A stretch of 47,472 nucleotides of DNA, taken from positions 1 through 47,472 of IMG/VR virus record IMGVR_UViG_3300020156_000039; one strand, 5' to 3'. Below are positions 1 through 9,145 of this stretch, piece after piece; position 1 is the first letter of the stretch, and the number at the start of each line of letters is the position of its first letter. This DNA comes from a virus. The notes below the pieces were generated by a model. It had not been told where the DNA came from. It saw only the letters and a program-made list of their open reading frames with translations, and did not search any database. The position numbers were made by a program, and so were the translations under genes.

Positions 1-87
1 GATTACTTCGATCGGATCAGCGATGTTGACGGTCGAGTCTTGCTGGTGAAATGCGAAATACTCGACGCTAAGGGCGGAATCGATTAA
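1..87 (+). CDS. 3' fragment of the 62-aa gene (redundant copy of 47236-47424)
   Basis: The first 28 codons and the TAA at 85-87 are the C-terminal part of the gene that is complete at 47236-47424. It is in frame from base 1 and identical in sequence. It is not a separate gene, only the contig overlap. Confidence 0.95.
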   Translation, partial: DYFDRISDVDGRVLLVKCEILDAKGGID

Positions 88-92
88 AACGC

Positions 93-126
93 AAAAGGCC
101 GGAGCGAAAGCCCCGGCCTTTTTTTT
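93..126. terminator. Bidirectional terminator at the convergent junction (left copy)
   Basis: The 10-bp inverted repeat AAAAGGCCGG (93-102) and CCGGCCTTTT (113-122) is flanked by A-runs on one side and T-runs on the other. It can therefore act as an intrinsic terminator in both directions. It lies between the end of the rightward arm and the stop codon (131-133) of the leftward arm, exactly where convergent transcripts meet. Confidence 0.9.
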
Positions 127-130
127 GTGC

Positions 131-3100
131 CTACTCTACAGCAAGTGCCCCGTAAGCTCCGAATCGCCACGTCTCCAAAGCGGAACGCGTGGTCGAAAGT
201 GAACTCTTGAGGCCGTTGACGGCACGGGATGAGTCCGCATCACGAAGAAGATCGCGGAGCCAAGTTTTGAACAACCGTGGGTTTCCGCCAGCTTCAACAT
301 AGTCGTTGAAGTATTGAATCGGATTCACATCCGCGACATTCCCATTGTTGTTCCGAACTGCCGACCTAAACGATTCACGAAGCTTTTCTATCTTCGATGC
401 GTCGCGCTCGATCGCTCCCTTACCAGCATAGTACGCTTCAAGTTCACTCTGCTGGCGACTCGACCTGACACCGACAACTCGTGCAACGGTATCCATCCAA
501 GTCCGAGTCTCCGCCATGACCTGCCCGTAAGCGTCAATCTCTTGACCGCCATTGAGTAAGGTAAGCCACGACTTGAGAACTCGATTCGGCATCTCACGCT
601 GCACGACTTCCATCATCGCGTGAGTCCCTTCGCCCGGCATTGCATTGAGGAAGGCGCTGACACCGTCGACGAATCCACGAGCCACCTTAGTGCCGACTTC
701 AAGCGGAGCGAGTGTGCCACTCATGCCCGGCACTCGGAAGTTCGTGTCACCACGAGTCCAGAATGCCAGCTGACTGATCTCACTCACTGAGCCGTGTGCA
801 ATTGCCCCACCGAGAACCGGACCGAAGTGCTCGTAGATCAAGTCGATCGCAGTTGGTTCCGAGCCAGAAGCAGTCATCGAATCACGCAGGTCGAACAGGT
901 GCCCCATGCCATAGGTGCCGCCCAGACCAAACATCGATGCTTGCATACCAGCTTGGAGTCCCATCTTCCCGAACTCGCCATTCTCCATCCACCGGAACAT
1001 CTTGGTGTAATGGTTCAGAGCGTAGGACTGGAAGAGTCCAACCATAGAACCTAGTCCCGATTGGAACAGTTCCGGCCGGTTGATCGGAGCGTAGTCGGCG
1101 ATCATGGAATTGGCGATCTCGCGGGCGAAGTTATGCCGTGCGGTATCTCCAACGATTCCCTGATAGTCCGCAAGCCGCAGACCCACGAAGTGTGCGATCT
1201 GGCGACTCCAGCTCTCCGACTTATCGGACGCAATGCTGACCCACTTATCTGCCTCCTTCATCCACTTGAGCGCACCGGCCTGTGAATTGACCGCACCGAG
1301 AGCAGTGTGGTACTCCATCACAGACTGATTCGCATCGCCGTTTTTGACCATGATCTTAAAGTCATGACTGCCTCGCTTGGTGAACATGTCCTTCATGCCT
1401 TGCGACATGATCTTCACGCCATCGATGAATCCGATATTCTGCCCCTTCACATTCGTAAAGGTCGAGATCGGTGCTTTACCGGCCATGACTGCTGCCGGCA
1501 TGGTTGCGATGAGTCCGAGTCCGTTCATCACCGCGTGAGGCAACTCGAACCACCGCAACAGCACGCTTGCTGCCAGAGTGTTCATTGTTCGAGTCATCCC
1601 CTTGACCGTCGGTGGACGCTTGACACCACGGGACTCCAAATACTCCACCGCACTCGCATACGGAGTGTACTCGCCCATGGCCTCGGCGATCTGTTTGTAC
1701 GTCTTCTTTCCACTCAAGTCGGTCGGGTCCATGCCGATTCGTTGAGCAAGATCAACAATGTACCGAGCCGGATATGTGATCGCAGAGTTTGCAAGCACGC
1801 TGTCGATTCGCTCCTCGACGTGACGCAGCCCCTTGTCGAGGATGGATGTTTCGGCGAAGCGTGGACTCGAACCGAGGAGCGCAGCCTCGTACTCATCGAA
1901 AATCGTCCGCATCTTCTTGTTGCCGCTGACACTAGCTTCGGCGACACCAAGGACTCGCGCTTGGAGAATGGACTCTTCCATAATTTGTCGCAACGTGTCC
2001 TGACTCTGGGCGATCGTCTTGCGTTTGACCCAATCAAGTGCTTCCATAAACGCGCCCTGCCGAACGTAGGCTCCGACGAGTCCGCCCTTCTGACTCCCCA
2101 TTCCAGCCGTGGCCGTCGAGATACCCGGATCGATCCAGTCCATGCCTGCCTCGTCCCAGATGTCGCGAAGACTCGTGAGCTGGTCACGATCACGAATCGT
2201 GTAACCGCTGTTTTTCCCGAGGTCGGCCAGCGTGCGCTTCACCAGATTGCGATATTCATCTGGATTCCGAGCAACGATGGTACGCCCGGGAACGAGTTGG
2301 TCAGCAGGATCGAAAACGAATCCAACAAGTGCCCCTTTCGTATCAGCCGGTGGAACGTAGAACGGCCGATCGTTGATCTCCTTCTGCCCTTTGGCTTTGC
2401 GCAGGACGTTATCCGATTCACGTAGAGGCTTCGTTAAGTCACCAAATGCCTTGATGACCGCAAACGAGTCTGCGTCAACAGCGATCGGCTGGCCGAGTCG
2501 TTCATTGGGCATCATCGTGTAATCATCCCATTCATCACCCGCCGACATGCCAAGGCGGCGCCGGTTTGTTTCGGAATCCTTGAGGACGAATCCAAACATA
2601 CCGTCCTTGAGTTCCGCTACGTCCTCAATATCCCAGCCACTCCGAAGGCTGAAATACTGATCGAGCATCGCCCGCTGTGGAGCATGGCCGGCAGAAGTGA
2701 TGCGAGTCACAATGTCCTGCATGCCGGCACTCTCCATCATGGCCCGATACGTTTCGAGTCCATGCCGTTCCGTCTCTTCCTGCAAATGCGTGCCCGCAAG
2801 AATGTTCTTTTGGTCGCGACCCCGGAATCGTTTCGGCAGTACTTCACCGACAGCCTGAGTTGCGCCGCCACCGAGTCCAGTCATCTGGTCCGAATGCATC
2901 CCACGAACGTCCATCGCAATCGGCAGATTCGGCGACTTCACAAGCTTATCAGCGAGAGCGCTAACATGAGTCTTGCTATTGAGAAGTGTGTAAGTCTTTT
3001 CCGCTTTACGGAGAGTCATAGCAGTGCTATGTCCCTTCTGCGAAATCTTTTCAATCGCACTTGGCGGATCAAAGTAACCGATGATCGGACGAAGCCACTG

Positions 3101-5137
3101 CCCCTTTTGATTCCGGTTGAATTTCAAAGTGTCGCCACTAATGCTCGGCAGTGGGGCATCCTTCGGAGGCAGGAGATCGATCCCCTGAATCGTCCGGTAG
3201 TCCGAAAGCCCTTGCGCCAGCTCGCGATAGCTGCCTTCGTCCTTCGCCGCCCGCATCAGCCACTGACGGAATCCATCGCCAGCTGCATCTTCAAGTCGCT
3301 CCATTGCTGTCGGCGCCGGAAGGTTGTAACGAAAGCGAACCTCCGGAGTGATTCGTCCCATCGCGCCGACTTCAGCAAGTGCCGCCCTTGCCTTGAGTCG
3401 AAGCGACTGACGTTTGATATCTTCGGCATTGGCGAGAGTCGCTTTCTTCAGATTGAAATTGACTTTACCGCCAGCGTCCATAATCTCGGCTGCGAGATCA
3501 AGGGAATACCACGACTCGGTTGCCTTATCCGTGAGACTGAAGTGTACCTTCGCGTCCTTGCGAGCCAGCTTGCGAACAAGCTGATTCGACATTTCGTCAA
3601 GATGCAGTCTGTCCTTGATCGAGAGCTTGTGAACCTCGATCTTCTTGCTACCAGACAATGGAGTCAACGACGCGTCAATCATCACCTTACCGCTCTGTGG
3701 CAGGTCAATCGAGAGTCCTTCCGTTCCTTCGATGTTCTTGACCTGCCCGATGACGCGCTCCGGCTGATGTTCGACAACGGCCTTCGCCAGATCGGAATCA
3801 GGATTCATCCACGAACCATTGATGAGTACGTTCTCGTCCTGAAGCTTCAGTTGGCGCTGCATACGATTCAGTCGCTGAGCTTCCTTCGTCATTCCCTTCT
3901 CGCTGGCGACCGTTGCTTGAATCCGAAGCTGCTCGATGTGCGCTGCACGCTGTTCACGCGCATGCTTGATTGAGCCTTTCGCAAGGCCCATTGAGTCAAG
4001 TCCGTGGAACAGCCACGGATCAGTCTTAGCCGTCACGTCAACGATGTGGCGCGCTTCAGGAAGATCAGCGACTCGAAGCTTCAGCGTATCAACGCCGGGA
4101 ATGCCGTTGACGATTTGCTTCTGGATTGAATCGACTGCAAGCTGCTTGAACTCATCACGAATCTTGTGCAGACGCGTTGCGTTTTCGGCGGCCTCTTCGT
4201 AGCCGTTCGGATTCGCCGCACGACTCCCGATGAGAAACTCTGTCGTCTTCGCGCTCTCCTTGAGCTGAATGCCGTTCGGATCAATGCGATTCAGAACATC
4301 GAGATGGTTCGCCGACGTCAGATCATTGCTGACCCCGGCAGATGCGAATGGCGCTGCACGAATATCACGAATCTCCTGCGAGTTCGCCAGTTTACGAACT
4401 GCCGAACGGGCCGCTACCGTACCGAATGCACCGCCGGCAGCAGCTCCGACTCCGACCCAGAAGCCTTCACGACTCCATTCACCAGAGTTGAAAGCCTCGT
4501 TGTTCCACATGAGGGCATACTCGGCGGGCATGGTACGAGTCGCAACCGCAGCTCCGGCAGTAACACGATTGGCGAGGAATGCTCGGCCAGTTGCCGTCGA
4601 ATAGAGTCCGTATGCTTCGCCAGCTTCAGCCGCAGCTTTCTGTGCCCGCATCATGTTGACTCGGGACATGACATTCCATGCCTTTGTCGCACGCCATACA
4701 CTCGTACCAGTGAGTGCGGTGGAGGATGCGAGGGCGCCAGCGATACGTGGAATCACGAGAGCCTCAGCCGCAACTGCGAGACCAAGCCCGCCCACGACTG
4801 CGGACGACCCTTCGATGAGTCCTTTGTGCCGCTCGTAGTACGCCTTCTCTTCTTCGGACGCAAGAGACCAAACGTCGCCACGATCCCCAAAAGGATTCAA
4901 CGGTGTCGACCAAATCGAATCGGCGGTGTCAATCGCCACGCCAGCAGCATAACGGCCGACATGCTCCCATGGGCTAACGCCGACATCCGACTCATTAACC
5001 CGATTGAAGACCGACATGGATATGGCGTCGAACTTCTCGCGGCTAATCGGGCTGGCTGCCGGAGTCACCTCCGGCAGAATTGTTCTCGTCGAAGCGTCTA
5101 CCATCGACGGCGAACCAGTTGGCATCATTATAGGCAT
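131..5137 (-). CDS. Giant putative internal virion (ejection) protein, 1668 aa
   Basis: This is the last and largest gene of the leftward structural block. The ATG at 5137 follows a good ribosome site, TAAGGAG, with GAGTC inside the spacer. The protein has hydrophobic, alanine-rich stretches near residues 115-150 and 225-245. A long charged helical region follows, then more hydrophobic stretches in the C-terminal third. Its size, position next to another large helical protein (5148-7469) and downstream location to tail genes match the ejection proteins of podoviruses such as T7 gp15/gp16. That role is inferred from context. I see no lysozyme or transglycosylase motif and no RNA polymerase motif in it. 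Confidence 0.6.
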   Translation of the reverse strand: MPIMMPTGSPSMVDASTRTILPEVTPAASPISREKFDAISMSVFNRVNESDVGVSPWEHVGRYAAGVAIDTADSIWSTPLNPFGDRGDVWSLASEEEKAYYERHKGLIEGSSAVVGGLGLAVAAEALVIPRIAGALASSTALTGTSVWRATKAWNVMSRVNMMRAQKAAAEAGEAYGLYSTATGRAFLANRVTAGAAVATRTMPAEYALMWNNEAFNSGEWSREGFWVGVGAAAGGAFGTVAARSAVRKLANSQEIRDIRAAPFASAGVSNDLTSANHLDVLNRIDPNGIQLKESAKTTEFLIGSRAANPNGYEEAAENATRLHKIRDEFKQLAVDSIQKQIVNGIPGVDTLKLRVADLPEARHIVDVTAKTDPWLFHGLDSMGLAKGSIKHAREQRAAHIEQLRIQATVASEKGMTKEAQRLNRMQRQLKLQDENVLINGSWMNPDSDLAKAVVEHQPERVIGQVKNIEGTEGLSIDLPQSGKVMIDASLTPLSGSKKIEVHKLSIKDRLHLDEMSNQLVRKLARKDAKVHFSLTDKATESWYSLDLAAEIMDAGGKVNFNLKKATLANAEDIKRQSLRLKARAALAEVGAMGRITPEVRFRYNLPAPTAMERLEDAAGDGFRQWLMRAAKDEGSYRELAQGLSDYRTIQGIDLLPPKDAPLPSISGDTLKFNRNQKGQWLRPIIGYFDPPSAIEKISQKGHSTAMTLRKAEKTYTLLNSKTHVSALADKLVKSPNLPIAMDVRGMHSDQMTGLGGGATQAVGEVLPKRFRGRDQKNILAGTHLQEETERHGLETYRAMMESAGMQDIVTRITSAGHAPQRAMLDQYFSLRSGWDIEDVAELKDGMFGFVLKDSETNRRRLGMSAGDEWDDYTMMPNERLGQPIAVDADSFAVIKAFGDLTKPLRESDNVLRKAKGQKEINDRPFYVPPADTKGALVGFVFDPADQLVPGRTIVARNPDEYRNLVKRTLADLGKNSGYTIRDRDQLTSLRDIWDEAGMDWIDPGISTATAGMGSQKGGLVGAYVRQGAFMEALDWVKRKTIAQSQDTLRQIMEESILQARVLGVAEASVSGNKKMRTIFDEYEAALLGSSPRFAETSILDKGLRHVEERIDSVLANSAITYPARYIVDLAQRIGMDPTDLSGKKTYKQIAEAMGEYTPYASAVEYLESRGVKRPPTVKGMTRTMNTLAASVLLRWFELPHAVMNGLGLIATMPAAVMAGKAPISTFTNVKGQNIGFIDGVKIMSQGMKDMFTKRGSHDFKIMVKNGDANQSVMEYHTALGAVNSQAGALKWMKEADKWVSIASDKSESWSRQIAHFVGLRLADYQGIVGDTARHNFAREIANSMIADYAPINRPELFQSGLGSMVGLFQSYALNHYTKMFRWMENGEFGKMGLQAGMQASMFGLGGTYGMGHLFDLRDSMTASGSEPTAIDLIYEHFGPVLGGAIAHGSVSEISQLAFWTRGDTNFRVPGMSGTLAPLEVGTKVARGFVDGVSAFLNAMPGEGTHAMMEVVQREMPNRVLKSWLTLLNGGQEIDAYGQVMAETRTWMDTVARVVGVRSSRQQSELEAYYAGKGAIERDASKIEKLRESFRSAVRNNNGNVADVNPIQYFNDYVEAGGNPRLFKTWLRDLLRDADSSRAVNGLKSSLSTTRSALETWRFGAYGALAVE

Positions 5138-5147
5138 TGGACTCTCC

Positions 5148-7469
5148 TTACTTCTTAAGCCAAGGCAACTTGACTTCGAGTTGTTCTGCTGCGAGCTTCG
5201 GATTGTTTGCGACCTTCTGCCCTCGGATCGGGTGTGGCTGACCTTGAATCATCAACGTCGACCACATCGTTTCAAAGCGATCGAGTTCATCAGGCAGACC
5301 ACGCTGCGTAGTTTTGATGGCCGACATTAGAGTCGGATCATCAGACTTGAAGGCATTCAACGCATCGAATACCGCCCCGGTTGTGGCTTCATCATTGGCG
5401 CCACGAGCACGTGCCTGTTGAATCGCCGGCATAATGACATCACGATAAATTGTTGCTTTCTGCGAATCGGCAAGATTCTTCTGCATGTGCAACAACACCG
5501 GCCACATATTCTCCGGTCTACGCGCGCCGGTAGCCTGTTCTGTGGCCAGTCGCCGTCCGCGATTTGTGGCTGATTCATCTGCCATCGTGTACATCTGGGC
5601 CAGCTTTTGTGCCTCGATGAGCACACTGTCGCCAGTAAGCACACGCTGCATTGAATCGAGATTGTTGGTATAGGTCTTCGCCAGCTCTGGAAGAGTCGAC
5701 GCATACCACTGCTGCATTTCGTAGCCGAGACCGGGGCGCTGCTGCTCGTACAGATCATATTCAGTCATCACTGACTCAATATTCACCGCCTGTGCAATCA
5801 TCGCAGCTTTCTCGTCCGTGATGCCAGCGTCGTTCGGCCGGCCAGATTTGAGTGCGAGGATCTGATCTTGACTCAAACCTTCTGCGTGTCCCACTGTCTC
5901 AAGCGCAATGGTGTGAGCGCGCATTTGGATTTCCTCAAGCTGCCCCGGCACCATGCCTGCCTTCACCGCCGGGTTATCCTTGCGCTGCCCTACAACGCGC
6001 TGGATAGTGTTAATGCCGATGACTCCCGCTTCGTTACGCTCCTGCTCAATGGCAAGGTTGATAGCCTCTTCCTTGAGTTCCTTGTCGCTCTTGTTCGGCG
6101 CAAGCGGGTCTAGGTTGCCAGCGGCCGCCTGTTTCAGCTTGAGGTAATTCGTGTCTGCGTTCTTGCGAACACGAATCGACGACTCATTCGGCAAGATTTC
6201 AGAGAATCCGGCACCACGCATGTAACGCTGACGCACAACATCTTCAACTTGAGCCGGCGAGATTGGCTGCCCAAGCATTTGACTCCGATAGATATCAGCG
6301 AGTGCTTTATCGCCGGCAGCCTTGAACGTCGCTTCCTTATCAACAGCTTTGATGAGTCCTTCCTGCGCCTTCTGCAAGGCCGTAACCTGCACGAGCTTCC
6401 CCTGCGGAGTCTTATCACTTGCCGCCAGCGTAGCAACGCCGTTTGCCGCAACGAGGAAGTTGTTCTTCGCCACAGAAAGTGGACTCCCCGGTGTCACAAA
6501 CTTGTCGATATTCTGCACCATCGTCTGTGATTCCTGAAGCATCATCGGAACCTGTTGCTCCAATGTGGCTTCATTCATTTGACGAGTCAGCAGATCCTGC
6601 TCCAGTGTGTTCTGTCGGTTGTAATGTGAATCCCAAATGCCGGGTTCAACTTGAGTACCGTCCGGCATAACATACCCATTGGACCGCAGCTGATCCAAAT
6701 CGGCACGCGAGTAGTTCGCTAGTTGCATGTCATGGTGGACTCGCATCTTCTGCGCGAAATCAGGATCAAGTGCTTGTGGGGCAAGCATCGCTAGCTTTTC
6801 GCGATTGAGAAGTTGAGTCTCACGCTGCTTCAATTCATACGGAGTGTAGGTCATGCCCTGCAAGGCGATCTTGCCTTTCAGTTCGGGATTCTCCGGAGCC
6901 GCCAAAGCTTGTTGAACCGTGGCAAGGTCAACCGTAACAAGGGCGTTCTGCCGCAGCGTCTCCGTCTGCGCGATGGCGTTGTTCATCAAGTTGAGTCCAT
7001 CAACTTGCGCACGAAGAATATTCATCTTCGTATCGACGCCAATCGTCTGCAACGTCTCCTTCGCGAGCTGTTCGTCGATTCGCGCTGCCGACGCATTTAC
7101 CTCAATGTTGTGAATTTGTCCCTGTGCGGCGAGACTCTGGCTCATCTCACTGATCTGACGCGATCGACCCTCGGCTGTATAGTTCCGTGGGTCGAGAATC
7201 TGGTCGCCGATCAGAGTGACACGATCGATGATGTTAAGCGATTCAGCCTTGGCGCGAGCATCCTCACCCTTAGCATTCACCGTCTGTAAACGGCCGAGTG
7301 CTTTCTGCGCTTCCTGCTGGTACTGTGTTGCGGAGTCAGCAATCGCTGCCTTCTCCGTAAGAGCCACTTCGGCGGTCTCTTTTGCGGCGACGGCCTTTTG
7401 GTTGGCAGCTTGAGTCATTGTGCTCAAGAAGTTGCCGATGCCGCTCATATCGAACAAATTGTCGGACAT
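5148..7469 (-). CDS. Putative internal virion protein, 773 aa
   Basis: The predicted protein is almost wholly helical and rich in Gln, Ala and Glu. It has coiled-coil-like stretches around residues 25-160 and 180-330 and no signal peptide or clear membrane span. The ATG at 7469 follows AAGAAGGA about 11 nt upstream. It ends 10 nt before the ribosome site of the 1668-aa gene, so the two are surely co-transcribed. In podoviruses, adjacent large helical proteins at the end of the tail module usually form the internal core or ejection tube. I infer the same here but recognise no named domain. Confidence 0.55.
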   Translation of the reverse strand: MSDNLFDMSGIGNFLSTMTQAANQKAVAAKETAEVALTEKAAIADSATQYQQEAQKALGRLQTVNAKGEDARAKAESLNIIDRVTLIGDQILDPRNYTAEGRSRQISEMSQSLAAQGQIHNIEVNASAARIDEQLAKETLQTIGVDTKMNILRAQVDGLNLMNNAIAQTETLRQNALVTVDLATVQQALAAPENPELKGKIALQGMTYTPYELKQRETQLLNREKLAMLAPQALDPDFAQKMRVHHDMQLANYSRADLDQLRSNGYVMPDGTQVEPGIWDSHYNRQNTLEQDLLTRQMNEATLEQQVPMMLQESQTMVQNIDKFVTPGSPLSVAKNNFLVAANGVATLAASDKTPQGKLVQVTALQKAQEGLIKAVDKEATFKAAGDKALADIYRSQMLGQPISPAQVEDVVRQRYMRGAGFSEILPNESSIRVRKNADTNYLKLKQAAAGNLDPLAPNKSDKELKEEAINLAIEQERNEAGVIGINTIQRVVGQRKDNPAVKAGMVPGQLEEIQMRAHTIALETVGHAEGLSQDQILALKSGRPNDAGITDEKAAMIAQAVNIESVMTEYDLYEQQRPGLGYEMQQWYASTLPELAKTYTNNLDSMQRVLTGDSVLIEAQKLAQMYTMADESATNRGRRLATEQATGARRPENMWPVLLHMQKNLADSQKATIYRDVIMPAIQQARARGANDEATTGAVFDALNAFKSDDPTLMSAIKTTQRGLPDELDRFETMWSTLMIQGQPHPIRGQKVANNPKLAAEQLEVKLPWLKK

Positions 7470-7518
7470 TATGAGAAAATCCTTCTTGTCTTCGAGTCGA
7501 GTTGAAATTTAAGTACGA

Positions 7519-7546
7519 AAATGTCCCGAGCGAACCCGGGACATTT
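7519..7546 (-). terminator. Hairpin between two internal-protein genes
   Basis: A perfect 10-bp inverted repeat, AAATGTCCCG (7519-7528) and CGGGACATTT (7537-7546), has an 8-nt loop. It starts 3 nt past the stop of the 320-aa gene on the leftward transcript. Only a short T-run follows, so it may be a leaky terminator or an mRNA end-stabilising or processing hairpin that lowers expression of the two large downstream genes. Confidence 0.6.
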
Positions 7547-7549
7547 GAC

Positions 7550-8512
7550 TCAAGCGGCTGCAGCGGAAGAACCGAAAGCTTTCAGAATCTTGTTGAAGAG
7601 ATCGCCTTCGTTTTCGCTGACGCTCCCCTTCTGGGAAACCTTGCCTTCTTCCGTCGCCTGTGTGATTCCAGACTGCGACGTCTTGCCGGTCTCCGTCGTT
7701 GTCCCAGTCGAAGAGATGTTCTCCTTCGTCGTGGACTGCGTTGTGCCGGTCTGTTGATTCGCCTGCGTCGATGTGCCTGTCGCGCTCCCTACCGTAGACT
7801 GAGCACCGCCCTTGGCTGCACCCAACAGGTTGATGAGCTGACTCGATAGACCTCCGGAGAGATTGCCGATCTGATCAGTGATCGACTGTTGCTGTTGAGT
7901 CGCGAGCTGCTCGCCAGTTGCTCGGGCATTTGCCGAGATTCCAGCAAGGTTCGCAGCAGCGTCATTCCGAAGCTTGTTACCGAGCAACGCACTCATCGAG
8001 TTCCCGCTTTCGCTCGATCCTGTCGCGGAGAGAATCGAGTTGATTCGGGAATCCAAATCATTCTGTGTTGCTGCGGTAGCGGCCTCAGTGATTCCGGAAG
8101 CGTAGCCCTCAACGTCAAAAGCTGGCTTCGCAGCTAATTCTTGAATCTGCTGAAGGCGACCAGCGAGTGCGTCGGATGCTTGCTGCGCCGAGCCGACGCC
8201 ATTGCCTGCGCCAAGCTGTTGAGTCAATAACGCATCCAACGAGGCAAGTACGTCAGACGAGTAATTCGTCGTCTGGCCTACAGTTTTACTCGATTCGGTT
8301 CCGGTCGCGGTACCTGTTTGCGTGGTCGAGCCGGTCGAAGTCGAAGTGCCGGAACTCGTTTGAGTCTGCTTTCCGGTCTTCGTTGATTCTTCGGATGCCG
8401 TCGCCGCTTGCTCCGATTTTCCGCTTGAATACTGATTCGTCGAACTCGACGAGCCCTTGTCACTGCCCCCAAACAAGGAGGCAGCCCCGGTGACGAAACT
8501 CATGAGGCTCAT
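7550..8512 (-). CDS. Ser/Thr/Gly-rich putative virion protein, 320 aa
   Basis: The ATG at 8512 follows TAAGGAG with spacer AGTCCA, a site identical to the one of the 1668-aa gene. The upstream in-frame ATG at 8545 has no ribosome site and overlaps the previous gene. Residues 15-80 and 215-310 are low-complexity tracts of Ser, Thr, Gly and Gln. The middle (about 90-200) is helical and Ala/Gln-rich. This composition and the position between the fibre-associated gene and the two large internal proteins suggest the smallest member of an internal/ejection protein set. No family was recognised. Confidence 0.5.
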   Translation of the reverse strand: MSLMSFVTGAASLFGGSDKGSSSSTNQYSSGKSEQAATASEESTKTGKQTQTSSGTSTSTGSTTQTGTATGTESSKTVGQTTNYSSDVLASLDALLTQQLGAGNGVGSAQQASDALAGRLQQIQELAAKPAFDVEGYASGITEAATAATQNDLDSRINSILSATGSSESGNSMSALLGNKLRNDAAANLAGISANARATGEQLATQQQQSITDQIGNLSGGLSSQLINLLGAAKGGAQSTVGSATGTSTQANQQTGTTQSTTKENISSTGTTTETGKTSQSGITQATEEGKVSQKGSVSENEGDLFNKILKAFGSSAAAA

Positions 8513-8522
8513 TGGACTCTCC

Positions 8523-9134
8523 TTAGGTGAGTGGAGCGGATTCACCGCTCGAGTTTGCGCTTTGTGGCATTGGCGCCATGACTTCGGCCGTTCGAGTTTC
8601 TCCGATTGCGCCGGTCATGACTCCTTGCGTGAAGACAAACAACTCAGTTCCTTCAGTTAACGAAGTTGCTGAATTGAATGCCATGCGGAGTCTGAAAGGT
8701 GCCGCCGTAGACATAGCATTGTAAAACGACTCAGCTTCTGGGTCTGTCATGCGTGACCAAAGTGCGGACACGCTGATTACATAAGGAATCGGAGGCGGTG
8801 GCGGAGGCATTGCCAAGGCACCGTTTTCATAAATCATGCCAACTTGTACGTCGGCAAGAACAGCTGAGTCAATTCCGAGGACAGTACTTTCTGCAGGCAC
8901 CAGTCGCGAAGGATCTGATTCAACATTGGTAACAATGCTATCGGAATTAACTACGCACCAAACAGGATGAATCGAACTGATGAAGTCGCCATTGAAAGCG
9001 AGTTCAACCAGCTGCGGGATTCCTTCTACTTCGCCACGCAGCATTTGGTACCAGTCCTGCCCTTCGGCATTTACGAAGTAAAGTAGCTGACTCGTTTGCA
9101 CCACAGCAAAGGTGCCATAATTGTGGATATCCAT
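8523..9134 (-). CDS. Putative tail-fibre accessory or assembly protein, 203 aa
   Basis: Start ATG at 9134 with TAAGGAGTCG upstream; that TAA is also the stop of the fibre gene, so the two are tightly coupled. A run of six prolines near residue 110 separates an N-terminal domain from a C-terminal part with the pattern LWSRMTDPEAESFY. In many phages a small protein with such a two-part layout directly downstream of a tail fibre is a fibre chaperone or assembly protein. The assignment rests on position and this layout, not on a confident family match. Confidence 0.45.
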   Translation of the reverse strand: MDIHNYGTFAVVQTSQLLYFVNAEGQDWYQMLRGEVEGIPQLVELAFNGDFISSIHPVWCVVNSDSIVTNVESDPSRLVPAESTVLGIDSAVLADVQVGMIYENGALAMPPPPPPIPYVISVSALWSRMTDPEAESFYNAMSTAAPFRLRMAFNSATSLTEGTELFVFTQGVMTGAIGETRTAEVMAPMPQSANSSGESAPLT

Positions 9135-9145
9135 TTTACGACTCC

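Larger units (their letters stand above)
1..134. repeat. Left copy of the terminal redundancy
   Basis: Bases 1-134 match 47338-47472 except for one base: the T-run after the hairpin has 8 T here (119-126) and 9 T in the right copy. The contig therefore closes into a circle of about 47,338 bp. This is either a genuine short direct terminal repeat or redundant ends left by assembly of a circularly permuted genome. The indel in a homopolymer fits sequencing error. Confidence 0.95.

Noticed and set aside
1307-3973. Long rightward frames of 372 and 429 codons opposite the 1668-aa gene
   Set aside because: They are antisense to a well supported gene, have no ribosome sites, and are rich in Arg, Cys and His as shadow frames usually are.
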